Assembly: GCA_018303045.1 (NCBI GenBank)
Contig: JAGVYX010000062.1
Coordinates: 1 to 13,113, forward strand
Direction: 5' to 3'
Length of the DNA stretch: 13,113 nt
Source: Candidatus Woesearchaeota archaeon
Lineage (GTDB): Archaea > Nanobdellota > Nanobdellia > Woesearchaeales > GW2011-AR9
Positions within the stretch are counted from its first letter, which is position 1. Each line of letters starts with the position of its first letter. The notes under the pieces were generated by a model. The model saw only the letters and a list, made by a program, of their open reading frames with translations. It had not been told where the DNA came from and did not search any database. Made by a program: the position numbers and the translations under genes. Of this stretch, positions 1 through 5,471 are shown piece by piece.

Positions 1-4
1 CGCA

Positions 5-624
5 ATGAATGAACAGCAGAAAATTTATCTGCGGCGGGTGGTCAGTAATTGCCTTGATTATAAGCCAGCGGAACGAGAATCTCGGAATCAATTGAAAGCT
101 AGCCGAAAACAGATCCAAAAGAATCTTGTTCGTTATCCTTTCCAATTTGCTGAAGCCATAACCATCAGCGATGATCAGGGATTAGATCTTTTGCTAAGTG
201 AAACCAGGGAAGCTTCGACAATAGAATGGGGCACGGTTCTGAGGGCAACTTTTCAAGGAAAGGTTATAGATATTGCTGAAATATTAGATCCGGAATTTGC
301 GGAGTGGACTGAGTTAGTTCGAGATTGTCAACCTTATTCAATCTATATTGATGATGCTTTAGCTGAAAAAAATGGGTTTAATGGCTGCCACCATTACCAT
401 ATTCGCGGCGCAGCCGAGAATTATGCCATTTCTGATTTTGACCGAATTCCAGGAACGGCCAGAGATTGGATAAGTTTGTTAACTTTTAATCTGCCTCTGA
501 TGGCCCGGAGGTGGTTGGATTTAACCGCTTCAGCGCGTTTATTCCTACCAAGCGTAAAGATCCATGCCTGTTGATTAAAGCTTCAACTCTGGACATCCTG
601 AGATATTTGAAGCATTATGATTAG
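5..624 (+). pseudogene. JAB/MPN-like metalloprotease, frameshifted
   Basis: The uninterrupted frame from 5 runs to a stop at 572-574 (189 aa), but its last 25 residues look non-native. From base 499, one frame over, translation continues 'DGPEVVGFNRFSAFIPTKRK' and then a hydrophobic tail to a TAG at 622-624, which joins naturally after 'LTFNLP'. The break is a 2-base gain (ct duplicated in cctctg, about 494-499) or a 1-base loss. Residues fit the JAB/MPN zinc-protease pattern: Glu74 in 'IEWGTVL' (compare E-x-x-G-x-L), His130 and His132 in 'CHHYH', then Ser143 and Asp146 in 'SDFD' (SxxD). The usual Pro after HxH is Ile here and the His-to-Ser gap is slightly long. JAB enzymes remove ubiquitin-like or other tags, or cleave peptide or isopeptide bonds; the substrate here is unknown. 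The frame is open leftward to the window edge, so the true start could lie outside. Either a decayed gene or an assembly error. Confidence 0.62.
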
Positions 625-631
625 CGACTTT
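620..631. repeat. Left copy of 12-bp direct repeat flanking the minus-strand module
   Basis: The 12 bases attagcgacttt recur exactly at 2708-2719. The match extends loosely leftward, as 'cattat' precedes both copies (613-618 here; 2704-2709 at the right copy, overlapping the repeat), with 3 extra bases in this copy. This copy includes the TAG stop (622-624) of the frameshifted JAB-like gene. Confidence 0.6.
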
Positions 632-648
632 GGAAAAGAGGGATTTGG

Positions 649-1308
649 CTAATTTATCTTTAATTTTGATAAGCACAATTTGTTAAGAAAGTAGATAAGA
701 GGTGGAATTGCGTAAATAATCGGTAAAAAGATCAGTAAGAGGTATGTTAGACTTGTCGTTGGTAATAGAGGAATAATCCCGTAAACAATACCGAGATAAA
801 CTAAAAAGATAATCATTGCTGTAATAAACAAAGAAATTAACAGGGACATATTGATTAAATAAAGATTAACTTGCCTCTTTTCTTTAAAGAATAAGCCGAT
901 TGCAAGGATGAATGAAGCGATTGCTACAATAAAAAATAGCGGGGATACAAATAGGAATAATATGTCCAAAACTATCAGAAAAGTCCAGCTAATTAAATCC
1001 ATGTTCTTTTTATCAAAGAAATCCATAATCAAGACACTTATAATTAGAATGGCTGATAAAATTATTGAGTTTACAAATTCGCCAAAAGCCCAGCCTAAAA
1101 ATAACAGTGAAACAAAAAATATAATTATTAAGTAGATTGGAATATGAAGAAGAGCTTTTAGATGAAACTTTTGTCTAAGGTAAAGAATTGCTTTTTCTAC
1201 TTCCTCTTTAGCATATCCTCTTTTAAGAAGTGTTTTTTCTAATTCTTCATCAGAGTAACCCTGCAATTCTTCGTTCTTTATCCAGTCAGCAAGTTTTTTA
1301 TTCGCCAT
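649..1308 (-). CDS. Polytopic membrane protein with N-terminal UBA-like helices
   Basis: A 219-aa protein. Residues 1-48 are soluble and helical, with a UBA/CUE-like helix pair, 'GYSDEELEKTLLKRGY' followed by 'AKEEVEKAILYL'. This arrangement is familiar from small membrane proteins of DPANN archaea and may be a protein-interaction head. Residues 54-212 are almost wholly hydrophobic, with about six to seven membrane segments (roughly 54-74, 78-98, 104-121, 122-141, 150-172, 173-183 and 186-210) and a short basic tail ending KLKIN. No catalytic motif is seen, so the function is unknown. It starts 15 nt after the stop of the upstream minus-strand gene and has no Shine-Dalgarno of its own at normal spacing, so co-transcription is likely. 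The gene is AT-rich compared with the plus-strand locus. It converges on the JAB-like pseudogene with only 24 nt between stops. Confidence 0.8.
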   Translation of the reverse strand: MANKKLADWIKNEELQGYSDEELEKTLLKRGYAKEEVEKAILYLRQKFHLKALLHIPIYLIIIFFVSLLFLGWAFGEFVNSIILSAILIISVLIMDFFDKKNMDLISWTFLIVLDILFLFVSPLFFIVAIASFILAIGLFFKEKRQVNLYLINMSLLISLFITAMIIFLVYLGIVYGIIPLLPTTSLTYLLLIFLPIIYAIPPLIYFLNKLCLSKLKIN

Positions 1309-1323
1309 TTTAATTATTAGCTA

Positions 1324-2706
1324 TTATTCTCCATTTACAAGTGCCCCAGATTCACATTGTGATTTTAAGTAATCGTCTCTTATTCTTGCGCAAAAAGAAG
1401 AATCAATCTTTGAAAATTCAAGATAACATTGATCTTGATCAATAAAACGAGAATGTTCACATAAACTAGGCGAATTTATTTTCACTATAAAGTTTAATAC
1501 ACAATTATTAACATCATCACCAGATTTACAATTTAATGTGTTTAGTAAACAAGACTGCCTATTAGTTTCATCTTCACAAGAGGAGATTAGAATTTTAGCA
1601 ATATGAATTTGTAATATTTTAAGTCTTAGAAGTTTACTTGTTTCTGATTCTACAGCATTTCTGTTTTGGTATGCTTGATTAAGAGCATTTTCTTGAGTTG
1701 ATTGTCTTAATTTTCCTAATTCAAGCCCAAGTTCTATAAATGCTTTAGAGATATCTGATTTTGAAAAAAGTTTTGATAAAGATTTATCCACCAACGTATT
1801 ATCTTGACCATAACCAAAAAGTGACTGAATATTTTGGCTTTGCTCTTGCTTTGATTGTTGTTTTGATTTTTGAAGTGCTTGCTGGGCTTTTTGGTAGTAA
1901 AAGTCAATTGTTTGTTGGTATTCCTCTACTTTTTGATTAACATTATTAGGAAGATATTTGTATTCTTCTTCTGCAACCTCAAGAGCGCTATTTAAAGAGC
2001 CAAGTTTTAATCCTATTTCTGTATAAAATAAAACAGATTCTTTAATCTGCTGGAAAAAGAATCCATCTAAATAAAGTTTAATCATTTCGGTCTTGCTTGT
2101 TATAGCCGGACTTTTCTTTTTAAGTACGGTTTTAAATACGTTGTAAAATTCGCCGTTAATTTCTTGAGAGATTTGTAAGTCATTTGGAATTGTAGAGAAA
2201 ATGAGTATATTCAGAAGGGCATCATCAGATAGCTTTGGGATCAGAATCAGGATATCTTTATTCTCCTGATTTTTTGTTTTAACAATTGTTTGGAAATTTT
2301 TAAGATTAAATTGTTCTTGAAGTGGAAGCTGATAATTTCTCGGTACTTGCTCGCAATTAAATGTGTTAATATTGCAGTTAGTATAAACCAATTCAATATT
2401 ATCAGCGATATTCTGGTCAAACAAAACTTGATTATCTGTAATTAGTAAAGGAGATTCTTGGAAATCATCAGAAAAATTATGTTTGGAAGTAATGAATTTG
2501 GTTAAATGATTATATTTTTGCTGTTTAGTATTATCCTGTATTGATTGAAGTGTTTCTGAAATTGATTTTTGTTGTTTCTCTGCAAAATTGACAACATAAC
2601 CGCTTCCAATAAGAATAGTCACAATTAGGAAAATTACAAATATGATAGACCAAACACAGAAAAATCTAGCAATTCCGCCTCTTTTTCCAATCATACAATC
2701 AATCAT
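1324..2706 (-). CDS. Membrane-anchored coiled-coil protein with C-terminal eight-cysteine repeat
   Basis: A 460-aa protein, not assignable to a named family. A short basic head precedes one membrane segment (about 14-38), so the bulk is probably extracellular. Residues 40-75 and about 225-345 are rich in Gln, Lys and Glu, with likely coiled coil around 'QKAQQALQKSKQQSKQEQSQ'. The C-terminus (377-451) has eight cysteines at 377, 386, 393, 402, 416, 427, 439 and 451; the last four are spaced 11-12 apart in helical 'C..I.D...K..C'-like units. I associate such Cys-helix repeats with exported DPANN proteins, probably as disulfide- or metal-stabilised hairpins. An in-frame ATG at codon 5 (2692-2694) lies 28 nt from the centre of the TATA-like box and could be the true start of a leaderless message. 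It is first in a two-gene AT-rich unit (28% GC in one 60-base sample, 1501-1560). Confidence 0.8.
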   Translation of the reverse strand: MIDCMIGKRGGIARFFCVWSIIFVIFLIVTILIGSGYVVNFAEKQQKSISETLQSIQDNTKQQKYNHLTKFITSKHNFSDDFQESPLLITDNQVLFDQNIADNIELVYTNCNINTFNCEQVPRNYQLPLQEQFNLKNFQTIVKTKNQENKDILILIPKLSDDALLNILIFSTIPNDLQISQEINGEFYNVFKTVLKKKSPAITSKTEMIKLYLDGFFFQQIKESVLFYTEIGLKLGSLNSALEVAEEEYKYLPNNVNQKVEEYQQTIDFYYQKAQQALQKSKQQSKQEQSQNIQSLFGYGQDNTLVDKSLSKLFSKSDISKAFIELGLELGKLRQSTQENALNQAYQNRNAVESETSKLLRLKILQIHIAKILISSCEDETNRQSCLLNTLNCKSGDDVNNCVLNFIVKINSPSLCEHSRFIDQDQCYLEFSKIDSSFCARIRDDYLKSQCESGALVNGE

Positions 2707-2707
2707 T

Positions 2708-2719
2708 ATTAGCGACTTT
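2708..2719. repeat. Right copy of 12-bp direct repeat flanking the minus-strand module
   Basis: An exact copy of attagcgacttt (620-631). It sits immediately upstream of the ATG of the minus-strand cysteine-repeat gene, between that start and its TATA-like box, so the two copies delimit the two minus-strand genes almost exactly. Confidence 0.6.
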
Positions 2720-2729
2720 ATAATATTTT
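2717..2729 (-). promoter_or_regulatory. Putative archaeal TATA box for the minus-strand pair
   Basis: Read on the minus strand this is aaaatattataaa, preceded by an A/G-rich stretch that could serve as a BRE. Its centre (about 2722) is 16 nt from the annotated ATG at 2706 and 28 nt from the in-frame ATG at 2694. The latter spacing fits a leaderless start at 2694 better. The call rests on sequence pattern and spacing only. Confidence 0.4.
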
Positions 2730-2799
2730 CTTTTTAGAGTGACAGTATAGAACGTTGTAGTGTAACTTTTTGGAAAAATTTTGGAGAGCAAAGCGAACC

Positions 2800-2817
2800 G
2801 TTTAGCGATCGTTAGAC
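2800..2817. repeat. 18-bp near-palindrome, possible operator
   Basis: gtttagcgatcgttagac folds on its centre with nine consecutive pairs if two G-T pairs are allowed; the core is the perfect palindrome cgatcg. It lies between the divergent promoters, where a dimeric regulator could act on both transcription units. It could instead be an RNA stem. Confidence 0.35.
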
Positions 2818-2941
2818 CGAGTTGCGTGGCAATTGGTTACGTTTTCTTTTTACTGCTAAACTAAGCCAAGTCCGATAAGTGTTCAAGTTACTTAGAGGTA
2901 CGAAAAAGGAGAATTGGAAATTACGCCCACCTCAAATTAAT

Positions 2942-2976
2942 AAAAATCTCAACCACAGCAAGCAGTGGAGATTTTT
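2942..2976. terminator. Hairpin with T5 on either strand, possible terminator
   Basis: The arms aaaaatctc and gagattttt-like g-agattttt pair over 9 bp, extended by cac/gtg across a 3-base bulge, around the loop agcaagca. The right arm ends in five T and the left arm begins with five A, so it would give a U-tract on both strands. No protein gene ends here; if it is a terminator it would close an unannotated transcript in 2750-2976 or insulate the downstream promoter. Confidence 0.35.
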
Positions 2977-3014
2977 AAGCTTCAAACGGAGTAAACAATA
3001 ATTACAGCAAGCTG

Positions 3015-3030
3015 CTGAGTATGTACTCAG
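3015..3030. repeat. Short perfect inverted repeat
   Basis: ctgagta-tg-tactcag pairs 7 of 7. It overlaps a second small stem, cagca-agc-tgctg, at 3005-3017. About 85 bp upstream of the TATA box of the 661-aa protein gene; it could be an operator. Confidence 0.35.
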
Positions 3031-3115
3031 TTTGAGCAATCAAAATCAAATCAAAAATATCTCCATCAGAAACGTTGGTTAGCAGCTATTTTCTCCTCTA
3101 TAACTTAACCAAAAC

Positions 3116-3123
3116 TTTATAAA
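3116..3123 (+). promoter_or_regulatory. Archaeal TATA box of the surface-protein locus
   Basis: The box is tttataaa, preceded by an A-rich BRE-like stretch (aaccaaaac, 3107-3115). Its centre is 26-27 nt before the ATG at 3146, the spacing expected between TATA and transcription start in archaea, so the mRNA is probably leaderless or has a very short leader. A weak AGGA (3138-3141) is also present. Confidence 0.65.
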
Positions 3124-3145
3124 CCGTAAAACTCTTCAGGAAAGC

Positions 3146-5131
3146 ATGTACCAAAAGAGGGATAGTAGTGATAGTTCTAGAAAATTTTCTGCTATTTTTT
3201 CTAATAAAAAAGGCCAGGTTACTATCTTCATTATTTTAGGGATCCTGCTGTTGTTAGCTGTGGCTTTAATCATTGTCCTGCAGAAGGAAGTGCTTACCTT
3301 TGAACGGAAAGAACTGGTTCCCCTGGAAAGAGGCCCGGTGGAAAGTTTTGTCACTAATTGCCTGAAGATTGTAACTAATGAAGCCCTGTTTTTAATGGGG
3401 CAGCAGGGCGGATTTATCCAATTGCCGCAGGCTATTGCTGCCGATGCTAATTTGCATTTGAAAACTTCGCCCTTTACGGCTGTGCCTTATTGGGCTTATG
3501 GGGAAGTTAAAGATGCGCCATCATTGGAAGATTTAAAAAATCGCCTCGATCAGCACATTGAACAAAATCTGCCAGTCTGTGTTCTAAGCTCGCAGGCCTT
3601 TAAGGAAGCTTATGATTTAGTTGAGAGATCTCCGGCAGCGTCGGATACGGCGATCGCAGATAAAAAGATTTTATTTAAAGTGGACTGGGATATTCAGGTT
3701 AAAAACAAGCAGGGGGAAATTGTTACTGAATTAAGAGCTTTCGCGCTGGAATCGCCAGTCCGGCTTAAAGCCATCCGGGAGTTAGCGGTTAAAATCATTG
3801 AGCGGGAATTAAGAGAATTCAAATTTGAAGATCTCGCTCAGGATCTGCTGGCTCTGGAGCATCCTGACGTTCCCTTGGTAGGCACGGAATTCAGCTGCAG
3901 CGAAAAGCGGTGGCGCGTTAATGAAGTGAAACAAGGAATTAAAGATTTGCTGCGGGTAAATTTCCGAGAATTGAAAGTCAAGGGGACGGAATTTGTCAAC
4001 TTTCCGGAAGAGCTGCCTTACTATGAAAACCATTACATCTGGGATCTGGAAGACAGCCTTCCCCGGCCGGACTTGTCGGCGCGGTTTGCTTTTGAAGATA
4101 ATTATCCCTTCACTTTTGAGGTAACGCCCAGAAGCGGCCAATTCCTGAAAAGCAGCCAGCTGGGAAACAAAAATGAATTAATCTCAGTTCTGTGCCTGCA
4201 AAACTGGAAATTTGTTTACACTTTAAATTTTCCGGTGCTGATTGAAGTTACCGACGAAACTACCGGATACACTTTAAAATTAGGCAGCACTGTTCACCTG
4301 AAGAATAATGTTCCTGACCGTTCCGGAACTCTGGTTACGCGAAAGACCACTTATTTTGATACCTTTGATGATGATGAATTCTGCCGGGACGCCCGTATCC
4401 CTATGGCCATTAAAACTTATGAGCTGGCGCAAAATCCGCAAACTGGCGTCAATACCCGTGAGCCTTTGCCTAACGTGGATATTGAGTATCATTGCCTGAA
4501 ATTCAGCTGCAATATGGGAACTACGCAGTACGATTACCGCAGCCTGGGCGATGTTGCCGCATATAAGACTAATTTCCCCTATTGTTCCAGCGCGGTAATT
4601 CGGGGCAATAAAGACGGATATAAAGACGGCATAGCCAGAACGCCCAGCATTAATAATCAGGAGATAGAATTAAACTTGGTTCCCTTAAAACTGATTCCCG
4701 CCAACAATATTAAAGTAGTAAAACATGCGCTCAAGCGCAGCCAGGTTCTTGGTCCGGCAGAAGATCTGGAGGAAGGCGAGATGGCTCTGGTCAGCATAAA
4801 ATTCCGGGAGAATGCCAGTCTGCCGCCATTGCATGAAGCCACTCTCGTAAAATCTCCTGAATTGGATGAACAAATTACCGCTGAAGATAAATTAGCTTTG
4901 CTGGCCAAAGCCACTTTTACTTATGATTTGGAAATCAGCCTGCTGGATGGAGAAGCAATTACCGGAGGCTATAAGGGAAAATGGCTGGTTCCCTGGGAAG
5001 TATTGCAGGCTGCTCAGGCGATTACCTTTCATATGGTCAGCGAATCCGGATTATCTGAGACGGAACAGCTGGAATTATTCCTGAATCTGGAACAGTCCAG
5101 CATCAATGTTCCCTTGCCGGAGATTAAATGA
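3146..5131 (+). CDS. Large anchored surface protein with pilin-like N-terminus
   Basis: A 661-aa protein. A hydrophilic head (1-20) is followed by 'KKGQVTIFIILG' (21-32) and a hydrophobic helix to about residue 46. This resembles class III/type IV-pilin-like N-termini, in which a prepilin peptidase cuts just before the hydrophobic helix; here the likely site is near Gly23-Gln24/Val25. The helix could then act as assembly or anchor helix, with the rest outside. The remainder is a beta-rich ectodomain of over 600 residues with scattered cysteines (for example in 'CLKIVTNEALFLMGQQGG', 'FSCSEKRW' and 'YHCLKFSC'). It is much longer than ordinary pilins, so it is more likely an anchored surface protein using the same export route. 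'MGQQGGF' and 'VNEVKQGIKDLLRVN' look like conserved segments of a DPANN-specific family. Start supported by the TATA box at leaderless spacing. It probably begins a surface operon. Exact function unknown. Confidence 0.82.
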   Translation: MYQKRDSSDSSRKFSAIFSNKKGQVTIFIILGILLLLAVALIIVLQKEVLTFERKELVPLERGPVESFVTNCLKIVTNEALFLMGQQGGFIQLPQAIAADANLHLKTSPFTAVPYWAYGEVKDAPSLEDLKNRLDQHIEQNLPVCVLSSQAFKEAYDLVERSPAASDTAIADKKILFKVDWDIQVKNKQGEIVTELRAFALESPVRLKAIRELAVKIIERELREFKFEDLAQDLLALEHPDVPLVGTEFSCSEKRWRVNEVKQGIKDLLRVNFRELKVKGTEFVNFPEELPYYENHYIWDLEDSLPRPDLSARFAFEDNYPFTFEVTPRSGQFLKSSQLGNKNELISVLCLQNWKFVYTLNFPVLIEVTDETTGYTLKLGSTVHLKNNVPDRSGTLVTRKTTYFDTFDDDEFCRDARIPMAIKTYELAQNPQTGVNTREPLPNVDIEYHCLKFSCNMGTTQYDYRSLGDVAAYKTNFPYCSSAVIRGNKDGYKDGIARTPSINNQEIELNLVPLKLIPANNIKVVKHALKRSQVLGPAEDLEEGEMALVSIKFRENASLPPLHEATLVKSPELDEQITAEDKLALLAKATFTYDLEISLLDGEAITGGYKGKWLVPWEVLQAAQAITFHMVSESGLSETEQLELFLNLEQSSINVPLPEIK

Positions 5132-5379
5132 TGGAAAAATAATAGAGAAATGATCCCAATTAAGCCTCTGAAAAAATTGTTAAATGAAAAAGAAGAAGAA
5201 TTAATGTTAACTAAAATAATGTTAATGAATAAAATGTTAAGTAAATAAAAATATTAAATCAAATAACATGAAGACAAAAAAAATTAATTCATCCAAAAAT
5301 AATGAAGGCCAAAAATAATCTGAAATTAAGTAATTCAAAATGACCCGAAATAATCAAAAAAATAATTCAAAAACAAATA

Positions 5380-5401
5380 ATCAACAAGAAATCAACAAGA
5401 A
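5380..5401 (+). repeat. Perfect 11-bp tandem duplication
   Basis: atcaacaagaa occurs twice back to back inside the A-rich spacer, which shows recent slippage or duplication. Confidence 0.7.
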
Positions 5402-5441
5402 CACAAATAATCGACAATAAAACAAAACCATAATAATGAAT

Positions 5442-5450
5442 AATTTAAAA
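5442..5450 (+). promoter_or_regulatory. Possible TATA box before the giant gene
   Basis: aatttaaaa is centred about 26 nt before the ATG at 5472, the same spacing as at 3116-3123. The surrounding A/T bias makes chance matches easy. An AGGT (5459-5462) nine bases before the ATG could be a weak ribosome site if the gene is instead read from an upstream transcript. Confidence 0.35.
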
Positions 5451-5471
5451 TTAGTTCCAGGTTAAAAATAA

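Larger units (their letters stand above)
2730..3115. other. Divergent intergenic region with structured elements
   Basis: No convincing protein-coding frame. It separates the minus-strand pair from the plus-strand surface locus. It holds a near-palindrome (2800-2817), a strong hairpin with T5 on both strands (2942-2976) and a short hairpin (3015-3030). It also has a GC-elevated patch (2784-2841, 30 of 58 bases G/C by hand count) within AT-rich surroundings. The 9-mer acagcaagc occurs twice (2955-2963 and 3004-3012), each time in a hairpin. The patch followed by the T-tailed hairpin could be a small non-coding RNA of about 200 nt on the plus strand. I recognise no tRNA, 7S/SRP or RNase P signature. 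Confidence 0.4.
5132..5471 (+). other. 340-bp A-rich, T- and G-poor spacer
   Basis: By hand count, bases 5281-5460 are about 57% A, 21% T, 14% C and 7% G, unlike anything else here. The plus strand has no run of four T, so it lacks the U-tract signal of archaeal intrinsic termination and read-through from the upstream gene is plausible. The word aaataatc recurs at 5313, 5348, 5375 and 5405 (steps 35, 27 and 30). Small open frames occur: 5150-5248 (32 aa, Lys/Met/Leu-rich), 5268-5318 (16 aa) and 5340-5420 (26 aa, ten of them Asn). None has a clear ribosome site; I do not call them genes. The spacer could be a long A-rich 5' leader, decayed coding sequence or slippage-generated simple sequence. 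Confidence 0.6.

Noticed and set aside
494..500. Programmed -1 frameshift in the JAB-like gene
   Set aside because: No slippery heptamer or clear downstream stem; a ct duplication explains it more simply.
908..1135. 75-aa open frame on the plus strand
   Set aside because: Antisense to the hydrophobic minus-strand membrane protein; an artefact of AT-rich coding with no ribosome site.
2841..2925. tRNA-like gttcaag stretch in the divergent region
   Set aside because: No acceptor stem, anticodon stem or CCA-side pairing could be found around it.
3809..4141. 110-aa minus-strand open frame
   Set aside because: Lies wholly opposite the 661-aa protein gene, lacks a promoter or recognisable domain, and the plus frame is clearly coding.
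5313..5412. CRISPR-like spacing of aaataatc words
   Set aside because: Repeats are only 8 bp, the steps are irregular (35, 27, 30) and the intervals are low complexity, not unique spacers.
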